This document shows, one piece after another, positions 20,945-32,629 of a stretch of 64,000 nucleotides of DNA. The stretch is taken from the NCBI RefSeq assembly GCF_024139115.2, contig NC_085140.1, positions 433,751,240 through 433,815,239 on the forward strand, written 5' to 3'. Numbering within the stretch: position 1 is the stretch's first letter; each line of letters opens with the position of its first letter. A program made the position numbers and the translations under genes. A model generated the notes under the pieces. It searched no databases and had not been told where the DNA came from. It worked only from the letters and a program-made list of their open reading frames with translations. The stretch comes from Armigeres subalbatus (lineage: Eukaryota > Arthropoda > Insecta > Diptera > Culicidae).

Positions 20945-22252
20945 GCTTGGAACATGGAACTGCAAGTCGCTAGGCTTCGCAGGTTGCGACAGAATAATCT
21001 ACGATGAATTACATCCCCGACGTCGTAGCGTTGCAGGAAATCAGCTGGACAGGACAGAAAGTGTGGAAAAGCGGGCATCGAGCGGCTACCTTCTACCAAA
21101 GCTGTGGCACCACCAACGAGCTGGGAACAGGCTTCATAGTGCTGGGAAAGATGTGCCAACGCGTGATTGGGTGGCAGCCAATCAACGTAAGGATGTGCAA
21201 ACTGAGGATAATAGGCTGTTTCTTCAACTATAGCATCATCAACGTGCACTGCCCACACGAAGGGAGACCCGACGACGAGAAAGATGCGTTCTATGCACAG
21301 CTGGAGCAGACATACGATGGATGCCCACTGCGGGACGTCAAAATCGTCCACGGTGACATGAACGCTCAGGTATGAAGGAAGGAAATGTATAGACCGGTCA
21401 TCGGACCGGATAGTCTGCACACCGTATCGAACGACAACGGCCAACGATGCATAAACTTTGCAGCCTCCCGCGGAATGGTAGTCGGAAGCACTTTCTTCCC
21501 CCGCAAGAATATCCACAAGGCCACAAGGAAATCACCTAATCAAGTAACGGAAAACCAAATCGACCACGTTCTAATCGACGGTAAATTCTTCTCCGACATC
21601 ACGAACGTACGCATTTACCGCAGTGCGAATATTGAATCCGACCACTACCTCGTTGCAGTATGTCTGCGCTCAAAACTCCCGACGGTGATCAAAACGCGTC
21701 GGAGTCGTCCGCCGCGGCTAAACACTGGGCGGCTACAAGACGGTAGACTAGCCCAAGACTACGCGCAGCAGCTGGAAGTGGCACTCCCAACGGAAAAACA
21801 GCTAGTCGCAACATCTCTTGAAGATGGCTGGAGAGAAATTCGATCCGCCATTGGAAGCACCGCAACCGCTGCATTAGGCACGGTGGCTCCGGATCAGAGA
21901 AACGACTGGTATGACGGCGAATGTGAGCAGTTAGTTGAGGAGAAGAATGCAGCATGGGCGAGATTGCTGCAACACCGCACGAGGGCCAACGAGGCACGAT
22001 ATAAACGGGTGCGGAACAGACAGAACTCGATTTTCCGGAGGAAAAAGCGTCAGAAGGAAGAGCGCGCAGGATATGCGACTTCCGGCAACGAATCTCCAGG
22101 AAATCCAGGTGGAGATTGGCCGGCTGAAGAAGAACAAAGCCCCTGGGGTTGACCAACTACCAGGAGAGCTATTTAAACACGGTGGTGAGGCACTGGCTAG
22201 AGCGCTGCACTGGGTCATTACCAAATTTTGGGAGGAGGAAGTTTTGCCGCAG
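20945..22252 (+). pseudogene. RTE endonuclease domain (broken)
   Basis: An endonuclease/exonuclease/phosphatase fold that nicks target DNA to prime reverse transcription. Visible motifs in order: LGTWNCKSL (asparagine), VALQEISW (catalytic glutamate), VHGDMNAQ (D and N), NQIDHVLIDG, and SDHYLVAV (D/H pair). All core residues are present. The frame changes from frame 3 to frame 1 near 20,995, and a TGA interrupts it at 21,373-21,375, after which the same frame continues. Near 22,050 a deletion and shift lead into QEIQVEIGRLKKNKAPGVDQ, the pre-RT linker. It ends at the insertion point. Confidence 0.85.
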
Positions 22253-22257
22253 GAGTG

Positions 22258-24599
22258 CACAGTGTTTTCTAACCCAGGAATTCGTGATCGAAAATGTTTT
22301 GGCCATGAAAAGTTGATTTTAGAGGCTCAGTGACTTCGGAGAAAAGTTTCAGTATGTTAAGCTCCATATTTTGGAAAAAAAAATTTTTGACTAATCCCCC
22401 TAAAAGTGAGATGGAAATTCTCTTTCCTCCAATTATGAAGATACATCATTGGTGTCTTCGAAAAAGTTGTAGAAAAAGTTTCTAGGAAAAATTTTGCTAT
22501 ATAAACTTTATTTCTATCTGCTATAGAAGTCGAGATATGGGTCGTTATTTATGAACGACCACCAAAAAAACAGGTTTTTCACGATACTTTCGTCAATATA
22601 TTTTTTAGATTTTCTGTGTTCTACAAAGATCTCCGTCGCGATAAAAAACATGAACCTTTCGAAGACAGTTTCTTCTTATTTTCAATATTGACGAAGTTAT
22701 TGACGATTTTTGTTCAAAAATGAGCATTTTGACATTAATTGCATACATGTAGGGGCAAAATGGGGCAGAATTTTAATTAGGAGATTGAAAGTATAACTCA
22801 TGCACTAACGGTTGCATTGCAACATATATGTGACTTAGCTTTCCGTAAGTACCGTATGAGTATGTTTTCTTCTTCTTCTTCTTGTTATATATAAAAAAAA
22901 TAATTTGTCTGTGTTCCGCATAACTAAGAAACGGCCGGGTTCAAATTTCTTCATCACAATTTCCGATGGACTTACATAATATTTTCTTATGTAAAAGTCA
23001 CGACTTGAACTGAAAAAATATGAAAAATACAAATTAGAATTTGTATGGGTATTTTGTATAGGCATATCACAACACGCATTCTCACCTACTGTGCAAGACA
23101 ACGTTTGCCGGGTCATCTAGTTCATGATAATAACACTTACGCCAGACCTATGTCTTGTTTTAATGTCCAAATTTTGAAAATGATTATCGAATCGACGGAT
23201 ATTTTACAGAGAAATACCAATATATCGGGATATTGGTATTTCCAGAGAATTCTAAATGAAAAAAAATAAACTCAAATTTTTGAAACTCTTTTCTGTTAAT
23301 CTGTTTTGCAATATTATGATGTTTTAGACGTAGCAAACCGGCTTTTTATTATTCCGGGATATTTCGAAAAGTAAATAGGCAAAACAAGTACCTTCGAATT
23401 GCTTTCATAAAATTATATTTAAACTTATGATGTTTGAGGCGTCGCATATCATAGTTTCCATTCAATAAAGATTACTGATTTAACCGATACTGCATTTCCT
23501 CTCATCAGCATTCCTGGCTGTATGGTGATTTCTAAAATAATACAATTTGCCCAAATACACTGGGGTCGCTTTTTACGTGACTTTTTGATGATTTTTTTTT
23601 AATACGCGTTGTTTATTCCCGCGGAATTTGAAATTCATGTCAGTCCTGTAAAACTTCCATCCATAATCATTTAGAAAATTTTGTATTTGGCTAAATCATA
23701 GGTCTGGCAAAGTGTAAAGACTAAAGATGACCCTGCAGACGTTGTCCTGCACAGTAGGCGAGAATGCGATCTACCTTTTTAAAATTTCCATACAAATTTT
23801 ATTTTCAATTTTTCATATTTTTTCCAATTTTGGTCGAGATTCTTACATGAGAAAATATTCTGTAAATCCGTCGGACATGTTGATAAACAAATTTGCTGAA
23901 GAAATGAAGAAAATCTATCCAGCCGTTTCTTAGTTATGCACAATAGAGACCAATTCATTTTTTATATATAACAAGAAGAAGAAGAAAAAGATGTTCATAC
24001 GGCACTTATGTCAAGCTATGTCACATATATGATGCAATGCAACCATTAGAGCATAAGTTATACTTTCAATTACCTAAATAAAATTCTGCCCATTTTTCCC
24101 CTACATGTATGCAGTTAATGTCAAAATGCTCATTTTTGAACAAAAAATCGTCAATAACTTCGTCAATATTAAAAATAAGAAGAAACTGTCTTTGAAAGGT
24201 TCATGTTTTTTTATCGCAACAGATAACTTTGTAGAACATTTGAAAATCTAAAAAAACATATTGACGAAAGTATCGTTGAAACCCAGATTTTGGTGGTCAT
24301 TCATAAATAACGACCCATATCTCGACTTCTATAGCAGATAGAACTAAAATCTATATAGCAAAATTTTTCGTAGAAACTTTTTCTACAACTTTCTTGAAGA
24401 CACCAATGATGTATCTTCATAATTGGAGGAAAGAGAATTTCCATCTCACTTTTAGGGGGATTAGTAAAAAAAAAATTTTTTTACGGAATATGGAGCTTAA
24501 CATACTGAAACTTTTCTCCGAAGTCACTGAGCCTCTAAAATCAACTTTTCATGGCCAAAACATTTTCGATCACGAATTCCTGGGTTAGAAAACACTGTG
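22258..24599. mobile_element. 2.34-kb palindromic DNA element, CACAGTG ends, 5-bp TSD
   Basis: A precise insertion in the RTE endonuclease-RT linker, flanked by GAGTG at 22,253-22,257 and 24,600-24,604. The termini are CACAGTGTTTTCTAACCC and its exact complement. The outer 113 bp of the two arms are identical. The arms then continue for about 895 bp (to about 23,152 on the left, from about 23,699 on the right) with increasing differences, around a 0.55-kb loop. Both arms contain an inward-facing ACAACGTYTGC-GGGTCAT segment followed by CTAG or a worn form of it, similar to Helitron-like 3' ends. No transposase is present. A 5-bp GC-rich duplication plus a CACAGTG heptamer fits Transib/RAG-like transposons best. 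That assignment is inference. Confidence 0.85.
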
Positions 24600-26087
24600 G
24601 AGTGGATGGAAGGTGTCGTGTGTCCCATCTACAAAAAGGGCGATAAGCTGGATTGTAGCAACTACCGCGCAATCACATTGCTGAACGCCGCCTATATGGT
24701 ACTCTCTCAAATTTTATGCCGCCGACTAACACCAATTGCAAGAGAGCTCGTGGGGCATTACCAGGCGGGATTTATGGGTGAACGCTCTACCACAGACCAG
24801 GTGTTCGCCATACGTCAGGTATTCCAGAAATGCCGCGAATACAACGTGCCCACACATAATCTATTTATCGACTTCAAAGCCGCATATGATACAATCGATC
24901 GGGACCAGCTATGGCAGTTAATGCGCGAAAACGGATTTCCGGATAAACTGATACGGTTGATCAAGGCGACGTTGGGTCGGGTGATGTGCGTAGTTCGAGT
25001 TTCAGGGGCATTCTCGAGTCCCTTCGAAACGCGTAGAGGGTTACGGCAAGGTGATGGTCTTTCGTGTCTGCTATTCAACATCGCTTTGGAGGGAGTAATA
25101 CGAAAGGCAGGGATTGACACGAGTGGTACGATTTTCACGAAGTCCGTCATGTTATTTGGTTTCGCCGACGACATTGATATCATGGCACGTAACTTTGAGA
25201 GGATGGAGGAAGCCTACATCAGACTGAAAAGCGAAGCTAATCGGATTGGACTTGTCATCAACACGTCGAAGACGAAGTACATGATAGGAAGAGGCTCAAG
25301 AGAGGTCAATGTAAGTCACCCACCACGAGTTTCTATCGGTGGTGACGAAATCGAGGTGGTTGAAGAATTCGTGTACTTGGGCTCGCTGGTGACCGCCGAT
25401 TGCGATACCAGCAGAGAAATTCGAGGACGCATAGTGGCTGGAAATCGTATGTACTTTGGACTCCGCAAGACGCTCCGATCGAATAGAGTTTGCCGCCGTA
25501 CCAAACTGACTATCTACAAAACGCTAATTAGACCGGTAGTTCTCTACGGACACGAGACCTGGACGATGCTCGTGGGGGACCAACGCGCACTGGGAGTTTT
25601 CGAAAAGAAAGTGTTGCGTACCATGCAGATGGCGGACGGTACGTGGAGGAGGCGAATGAACCACGAGTTGCATCAGCTGTTGGGAGATCCATCCATCGTT
25701 CATACCGCGAAAATCGGAAGACTGCGGTGGGCCGGGCACGTAGCCAGAATGTCGGACAGTAATCCGGTGAAAATGGTTCTCGACAACGATCCGACGGGAA
25801 CAAGAAGGCGAGGTGCACAGCGGGCAAGGTGGATCGATCAGGTGGAGGACGATTTGCGGACCCTCAGCAGACTGCGTGGCTGGCGAAGTGCAGCCATGGA
25901 CCGAGCTGAATGGAGAAGACTTTTATGTGCAGCACAGATCACTTCGGCCTTAGTCTGGTACGTATGTATGAAAGAAATGTCATATATCGTCATTTATGTG
26001 ATGTTTGAGCAATATTTACTATTTCATCCATTGGTAATTTTTCGGTACACAGAAAAAAATTCCATGGTAACGGTTACTATTTTGTAG
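24597..26087 (+). pseudogene. RTE reverse transcriptase domain, long intact frame
   Basis: An open frame of 496 codons covers most of an RTE-type reverse transcriptase. Motifs in order: CPIYKKGDKLDCSNYRAITL (block 1), FIDFKAAYDTID (block with the first Asp), GLRQGDGLSCLLFNIALEG, and GFADDIDIM (the F/YADD catalytic site). LVINTSKTKYM follows, then a thumb and C-terminal region with RRTKLTIYKTLIRPVVLYG and GRLRWAGHVARM, typical of the clade. The real start lies upstream, across the palindromic insertion; the Met at 24,597 is in insertion sequence. The last codons read into a following MITE. No internal stop is seen, so this half was lost from function more recently than the endonuclease half, or by chance escaped stops. 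Confidence 0.9.
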
Positions 26088-26320
26088 ACTACGCCATGTT
26101 TTTAAAACAACCACAAATTTTCAGTTAAATTAACCACGCATTCGGATAAATTCACCACTGATTCAGTTCATGCAACAACATTCCACCAGGTCCACAGTTG
26201 ATTTTTACTGCGCGCATGGTAAAATCAAACGGGTTTGTTGTCTGCTGAAAATCGTCGGTGCGTATTCTTAAATTAACCCTCGGAATGGTAGTTTCGACCA
26301 CAACATTTTTTTGCGTGTAC
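26043..26320. mobile_element. MITE with GTACAC termini
   Basis: About 278 bp. The left end reads GGTACACAGAAAAAAAT and the right end reads ATTTTTTTGCGTGTAC, which are inverted repeats with a few mismatches. The interior has several CCAC/ACCATG motifs. It has no coding capacity and the target duplication is unclear. It sits at the 3' end of the RTE. Confidence 0.55.
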
Positions 26321-28140
26321 AAAACATGATATCAGCATTCGTCCTTCGTTGGTTAAGATTACGAAAGCAATTATTTTCCATTCAACCTTGAACACAGTTC
26401 GCTGCTCGAACGCTAGATTCATTTTATTGGTTGATCTTTTATGTTCGAAAACAATTGTTATTAACCTGAAAACCGAAACAAAAGTACACATATTTCGTCA
26501 CTTTCGCAAGTCGAAACAAAGCCACATCCATCGCCAGCCGGAAATGTCCAACAACCATCAGAGCCGCAACCGATGTGAAACGTGTATCAATACTGAAAGG
26601 AAATCACTTGTCGCAGAACAAACTCTCGTACGCATGACACGATTGACACGCCGGGGCCCTATCTGCTATAGTTTCCACGCTCATTTGAAGCTTTTTTCCC
26701 GCACTTCGACCAAAGCTCCGAGAAGATTTCATCCGCCAGATAGAGAGCCGCTCCATCCCACCAGATGGGATGCACATGTCGCGTCGCGACCTGCGCTGCT
26801 GCGATGAAGCTGCGCTGATTCGCTTCAATTAAGACGTTGAAGTTTGATCGAGATCTGGTCGTCGTCGTCGTCGTCGGTTATTGCCGCGGCGCGACCACGA
26901 CGAGATTGACAGGTCGCCATCACAACGTGAGGAAACGTCAGTTTCTGCGAAACAGAACCAAGCGGCGGCTAATTAGGTGCCGATGCTTCCAAGCACAAGT
27001 GCGGGGAGGGTTGGAGCGAGTCCGAGATGGGAGCGATCGGTGCGTCGGTTATTATTTAAAACATAATTTTATGTAACGCAGATTAAATGGAAACCTTTCA
27101 CTTTTAGACCTTGTTATGGGGCCATAGGCTTTGACACTATCCATTAAGGGGAATAATCGCGATACGGTGGAAGATTGATGAATTTGGGAGCGAGAAATTA
27201 GCATACCAGTGGTCCGATCTAGAATTGAAATATCAGCCTGAGGTGGCATTGACAGGATGGCAGACTACGCACGATTTGGCGATGATAAGCAACACTTCGA
27301 GGAACCGGTTGTAATCAAGCCGTTGATTCCTGTTGAAGAATCAGCAAATTTGCGACCATGATCTCGTTTTGGTGATTTCACGGAAAACTATAAATCGAGT
27401 AAAACCAGTAACCTCGTAAAAATCCCAATGAACCTCAAGCGTGAAGAGCACGTGTAAATCGTCTATTTCGATTCTGAATTAGGGTATTAAATTGGCCAAG
27501 ATCGCAAATCAATGATAGGCGAATACGGTTTTCGGTAGCTAGTTTGTTTTTGGGCGCAGATCAAATCAATTTGTCAAAAAAAAAGTTCGGACTAGACCCA
27601 TAAATAATGGTGCTTGGACCCGTTATATAAAGTTCACCACATTTTAGTTGCCTTAGAAGTTTATCTGGAGCGACAATTTCCAAATTTGAAAAGAGTTACG
27701 TAAAAATATGAGATCATATGTTAACCAAATGGGAGGCATAAAAAATTGACACCCTTCGGAATTCAAGGATTTACCATTGTTAAATTTGGGTCCAGTTGAA
27801 AGGTATGAGACCAATGAATATAAATAGAATCTATTCGCATTGCCATTGGTGTAAGACCATGTGGCAAATCTAATTCATTTTTATCATTCATATTCATCTG
27901 ATCATTATAGAGCAAAATGCATCGCTCTATTGTGAGATGTTTTATGGACTCTTCATAGAAAGCGTATTTGGATGTAGACTAAGCGGAACATGACCACCAT
28001 ATGTTCTCTGATGAAATTAGAGATCCATCACCTTACTCGACGTACGATCGGTTAGTTGCTGAGGCTTCAACAACTTGGAGCCAGTACCTGCTTTGTCAAA
28101 ATGGGTAAGCGACGTGAGCGCAAACGTAAGAATAAACAAA
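26321..28140. other. Unassigned DNA, GC-richer at 26.6-27.05 kb
   Basis: No family motif in any frame. A GTC trinucleotide run lies at about 26,858-26,876. The portion 26,600-27,050 is GC-rich with single-copy appearance. The rest is AT-rich with no repeat boundaries I can define. Possible host non-coding DNA. Confidence 0.35.
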
Positions 28141-28290
28141 CGTGAATATTAAACCACCCGACTTGGACATTCATTTACAATGTTCTAAAAACTGAAGATG
28201 TGAATATGTACATTAAGTGGAAGATTTCTGATTTGAAAAATGTATTGGAGGTAACCACTTACTCTTCGATGGGACTCGGGAGAGATTCAC
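28141..28290 (-). mobile_element. tRNA-like SINE fragment, sister of the 36.8-kb copy
   Basis: Read on the minus strand: CGAGTCCCATCGAAGAGTAA, GTGGTTACCTCCAATAC, then AATGTACATATTCACAT, then GAACATTGTAAATGAATGTC and CAAGTCGGGTGG. The same order is found at 36,790-37,110, where a MITE interrupts it. This uninterrupted copy shows the pre-insertion sequence and proves the MITE's TA duplication. The GAGTCCCAT segment is a B-box remnant. The target duplication was not found. Confidence 0.6.
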
Positions 28291-28860
28291 ACCAGGGCCA
28301 TTGGTGAAACTGGTCGAAACAGGAATGGGACATTAGACGAAAGGTGTTTAGAAGGTAACCTTCAAAACCAGGGGGAAATCCATACTAGGGTTGAAAACCT
28401 GCCAATCCGATGATGTTGCAGTCGGTATCTTATTGTACTTCCTGCGCTGTTCTCCGGAGATGATTATTCTTGCTTGATGCAACGGCAGAGCCCCAAAATC
28501 GTCCAAATTTAGCCCGCAGTGTTCTGGTCAATGCAAATAATTCAGAACAGAACAGAAATCCGACGATAAATTTGGTTCAGTTTGCCTGTTTGGGTGGACG
28601 TTGCGTATCAAAATTTGAGTCTACTCGAACGCTGCACTTCAGCGATAGTATTTTTGGGTTTTCTGACAAACAACTTGAGGAACTTGCTTAGCTGATGAGG
28701 CATGACCAGAAAATACGGAGAGGGGTGAAATATTGTAGACAATGATTGTTTCTAGGGGTGGGGTGGGTGGTTGACGGAATAAAGCAGTGTTGAAGAAACG
28801 CTAGGGGCCCTCCTTGGCCGAAAAGTTAAAAAACTTATGTCATAGGTAATGAGAAGTGAG

Positions 28861-30385
28861 CAGCGCCGTAGCGTGTGGTTGGCCAGGTTGGCCCCCGCCA
28901 AGTGCGCCATGCTTCAGGGGGCACCGAAAACCAATTGTACTAAGGAAAATTATGACAAATCGCATCAACGTTTTTTACGCGGTTGGATACCACTTGAATT
29001 TTATTTGATTTTTTGGGGTGATAACTCTTTGTTTATTAATGCTGAAGATCTCAACCGGCTAACATCAAACCATGCAAAAAAAAAACTATTTACTCAAAGC
29101 TATTCTCAAATTCACCGGTTCAAAGATTTTCAGATTCTTTTCCGTTATTAACTGATATAATAGATATCAGAACGTTGGATCAGGAAGCATCCTCACTGAT
29201 GGAAAAGGAAGTGAAAAAAAGGAACAGGAAATAGAGAAAAGAAGAATGGAACAAGCTTCTGGGGAAGAAGCCCTAGATGAGGACTTCAATACGCCAAAGG
29301 CGAAACACAGAGCAGACTGTAAAAAACGCGTATATTTTTTGTTGGTGACTAGGAAATCTAAGCCGTTTTCAATACTAGATACTACGAAGTAGTGATAGGG
29401 AGTTTGTATGAATTTGAGATACATTATCTCATTGTATGCAGGCAAACTATTTGAGGTTCAAACACGGACCTTAACGATGGCATGTGATCCAGTGACATAT
29501 TCGATACCTTCAAACTATACACTTATATGATTGTGAACAAACAAGAAAACCTGTTGAAAATTCGATGAAATTTTGAATTCATTTTTTAGGTCTATAAAAT
29601 CTGGTAAAGCTTCAAACGGGGCACTTATCTGAAGACAAACTGTATATGTATGAGAATCTGCATCAAGGTATTTCAGTAATGATAGCAACTGATCAACTTC
29701 AAAGTTGAAATTCATTGACCTTACCACGTCAACCAATGTACCAAGTTACCGATAGCCCAGGAATGAATATATCTTGATCCGAATAAGTCCGGCGTTTTCT
29801 TGATACGACTTGGTCCAATCACTATTCCTACCTTCTACCAAAGTTGAATTTCATTTAAAGGCCTTTCAAACCACCACCGACCAAGTTACTCTAGATTTGA
29901 TTTTTCCTTCATTAATAATGACGATACATGGTCTAATGATGATTCCGAAGGTTATTCAATGCACTCCAAGGTAGGGTTCTTCTTGATGCGACTACGTCCG
30001 ATAGTGACCCATCCACTGACCGGCAACTTAAGCGATGGAGGTTAATTGGCCTAGCTTGATCCACTAATGCATGAATTCACAATAAGTATAAGTCTAGATT
30101 TTTTTGTCGAAGACACACGCACTATTGGATCTATTTTATTTATTTGCGTAGGATTGTTTAATCTTTCACAAAATCGTCAAAATTTTTAGAAAAATAATTT
30201 TTAATAATCCTTACTTCCTTTCTATTGGAATATATGCGTCTTAAGGAGTTCATAAAGTTAATATTTAGCAAATGCACCACGCAAAAAAAAAAATTCAAAA
30301 TTTTCAAAAATATCCCATACATAAAAGTAAGGGGCGCTCAATAACGGATTCGCCAAGGGCGCTGGGAGTCCACGCTACGGCTCTG
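28861..30385. mobile_element. Non-autonomous hAT element
   Basis: A 1,525-bp element with termini CAGCGCCGTAGCGTG and CACGCTACGGCTCTG, inverted repeats fitting the hAT CAGNG pattern. It is flanked by 8-bp duplications GAAGTGAG (28,853-28,860) and GAGGTGAG (30,386-30,393), matching at 7 of 8 positions. No transposase motif occurs; the open frames inside are short and unrelated. It must have been mobilised in trans. Confidence 0.75.
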
Positions 30386-30393
30386 GAGGTGAG

Positions 30394-31284
30394 TAATAAG
30401 AATTACATGAAGTGCGCAGTTTGTAACCAGTCACTTTCCTAGGTTATAATTTACTGCCTTAAACACTTGGTCAATTCGGCTCACTAAGAAGATTGTGTTT
30501 TTTTCATGTCATATTGTAAGTAAATGTCGTTTATTGTATATTTAAAAGCCTTTGGCTGACGTAGAAGTTGAGTTTTGTAGATTAATGGTCAAATAAAATG
30601 TATATATTATGTTCTTGTTTTCTTTCGTTAAGATTTAAATTTAAATGTTCGTCTAGTCAGCCATATGTAAATATTGTACTAAAATGTTTGTGCTATGCGG
30701 GTTGCAGTCCCAAAAGAACCGCCAACCGGCGATCATTATTTGGTATGGCGGTTGAGCGAAGAAACCAACATCAAAATATAATAAATAAGCCAGAAGAAAG
30801 CCTTGGGAGGAGAAGTTTTTAATCCGGTCCGGAGGAGTGACGTTTGGTGACTTGATTTGGTTTGGGTCGACTTAATTCATTATCATACAAAGAACCAAGC
30901 GAGGGTGGTGCAAAAGACTGCAGTGTTTGTGTGTTGGTCAGAAGTGGCAGGTTAGATTCCTTCCGGTGTTCGGAGGTCCTAGTGACGATTCGCCAAGACT
31001 GTAACCTGCCAAGTGAAAGTGTCAGTACTCGCTTGGATCCGCGGAACATTTGATGGCCAATCGTTAATACAGGCCTAATTTCACCCAGCAAACCGGTCCC
31101 GTGTTCAAGGATCGAGTGAAGAGCAAGCTACCCGCCACCCGCAGCCAAAACGACACCAGCTAGTCGCTGCCCACCACCGTGAAGTCCCGAGAAAACCACA
31201 TGTCCACCAACGTTCATCATGGCCACAACGACAGTTAAGTTCAATTATCGTCCCTGAATAAACTTATTGTTCAAAATTGTATTT
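30394..31284. other. Unassigned; GC-richer segment with AATAAA
   Basis: No gene recognised. The portion 30,700-31,250 is GC-rich with a GAATAAAC signal near 31,256 and a later T-rich region, which is reminiscent of a solo LTR or a transcript end. I could not find paired termini. The MITE at 31,285 interrupts it and similar-looking sequence continues to about 31,750. Confidence 0.3.
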
Positions 31285-31475
31285 GGGGGAATGACCGCTT
31301 TGGCAGGTTTTGTTCTATTATTGTCAGAGGGTTTTCTATAACTAATTATGCTCTAATTTGGCCTAAACATTCTTTGCATATCAAAAAAATATTGTGGCCA
31401 AATTTCATCAAATTTGGTCAACAGAAATCTTCCTGACAATAATAGAACAAAACCTGCCAAAGCTGTCATTTCCCC
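31285..31475. mobile_element. 190-bp palindromic MITE (GGGGGAATGAC), copy 1
   Basis: Terminal inverted repeats start GGGGGAATGACCGCTTTGGC and continue through AGGTTTTGTTCTATTATTG. The right arm mirrors this, ending in TTTCCCC. A second copy is at 36,874-37,063. This copy has no clear target duplication. Non-coding. Confidence 0.8.
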
Positions 31476-31789
31476 TATATAATTCTAAACTGTTTATTTG
31501 AGCCGAATTGTCTAGTCCCTTTTTGTTCTTGTTTGGAGTTCTACTGAGTGTTTAAGGTAAGTTAGGGAAGTCAATTCCTCCCAGAGACCAATCCGTAGAT
31601 TAGTACGACCCCTAGGATACGCGTTGGGACAAGGCAGACTAAAGAGGCCTTGTGCGCCCACCCCGGAAGCTGCCGTTGGATTTAGACCAGCAGCTTGGGG
31701 CTAGGCTGGTCCCCTTCTGGGACTGAGCGTCACTCCCGAGGTCCTAAAATCGCATCAAACTGGAAGTGGGGTATGAGACATTTCGCACA

Positions 31790-32340
31790 GCTCATTAAGA
31801 ATAAGAAGAAAATAGTTAAAAGTGAGAAGTGAAAAGCGAGAAGTGAGAGAAGCAAACTTTAATAAGTGGAAAATGAGAAGTAACAAGTGAGAAATTTGAA
31901 AAGCGAGAACTGTGAAGTGAGAAATTTGAGGAGAGAAAACTGTGAAGTGAGAAGTGAAAGATAAATGAGAAGTGAAAAGTAAAAAAATGAGAAATAAGAA
32001 CTAAGAAGTGACAGGTCAGATATAAGAAGTGAGAAGCAATAAGTGAGAAGTGACAAATTCGAAGTGTGAAGTGAGAATTGAGAAATGAAAAGTGAGAAAT
32101 GAAAAGTTAGAAAAGTGAGAAGTACGAAGTGAGAAGAAAGAATTGATCAAAGAGAAGTTCAAAGTTAGATGAGAAATTTGAGAAGTGAGAGCTGCGAAGT
32201 GAAAAGTGAGAAGTGCAAGGTAAAAAGTGAGAAGTAAGACGTGAGAAATGTGAAGTGAGGTGTAAAAAGTGAGTAGTGAGAAGAATGAAGTGAGAACTGA
32301 GAAGGACCAAGGAGTGGGAAGTGAAATCTTAATCTTTATT
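31790..32340. repeat. GAAGTGAG-type minisatellite
   Basis: A dense, irregular array of GAAGTGAGAA and GAAGTGAAAA heptamer-like units. It switches to the complementary orientation (CACTTCTCA) at 32,478-32,540 after a short direct stretch at 32,385-32,470. The lack of stops on one strand gives spurious S/L/F-rich frames. The same family recurs at 36,310-36,720. Confidence 0.85.
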
Positions 32341-32564
32341 CCTTCTCATCATTCCTCCTCCTTCCTTCTGCATTCCTTAAGAAGTTAGAAGTAAAAAATT
32401 TGAGAAGTGAGAAGTAAAAAGTAAGAAGTGAAAGGTAAAAAGTGAGAAAAGAAAAGTAAGAAGTGAGAAGAACATCTATTTTCTCACTTCTCAATTCTCA
32501 TTTTTCACTTTTCACTTTGAACATTTCACTTCTCACTTCACTTAATATGGAAATCAATTTTATC

Positions 32565-32625
32565 TATTCGACCAAACGGCATTCGACCAAATGGCATTCT
32601 ACCTAATGATCCTAAATCATATTTC
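32565..32625. repeat. 17-bp TTCGRCCAAATG repeat cluster
   Basis: Two to three units of ATTCGACCAAAYGGCATTC. Related units (TTCGGCCAAATGTCCTATT) occur at 36,262-36,300, 36,741-36,779 and 37,147-37,205, on both sides of the second GAAGTGAG block. The two minisatellite types are interleaved. Confidence 0.7.
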
Positions 32626-32629
32626 AACA

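Larger units (their letters stand above)
20935..25985 (+). mobile_element. RTE-clade LINE, split by a palindromic DNA element
   Basis: A plus-strand non-LTR retrotransposon with an apurinic-like endonuclease followed by reverse transcriptase in one ancestral frame, the RTE arrangement. The coding parts are 20,945-22,252 and 24,605-25,985. They are separated by a 2,342-bp element flanked by GAGTG. In silico, subtracting that element and one GAGTG makes the frame continuous across ...LPQE and WMEG.... The copy is dead for other reasons too: a shift near 20,995, a stop at 21,373, and a deletion with shift near 22,050. The 5' boundary is approximate, and a 3' tail is not obvious before about 25,985. 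Confidence 0.85.

Noticed and set aside
22258..24599. Simple Helitron insertion in the RTE
   Set aside because: Helitrons do not make target duplications or long inverted arms. The 5-bp GAGTG duplication and perfect terminal inverted repeats require a cut-and-paste type element; only an internal segment is Helitron-like.
31859..32310. Small Ser/Leu/Phe-rich frames resembling membrane proteins
   Set aside because: Translation of the GAAGTGAG simple repeat; not independent coding sequence.
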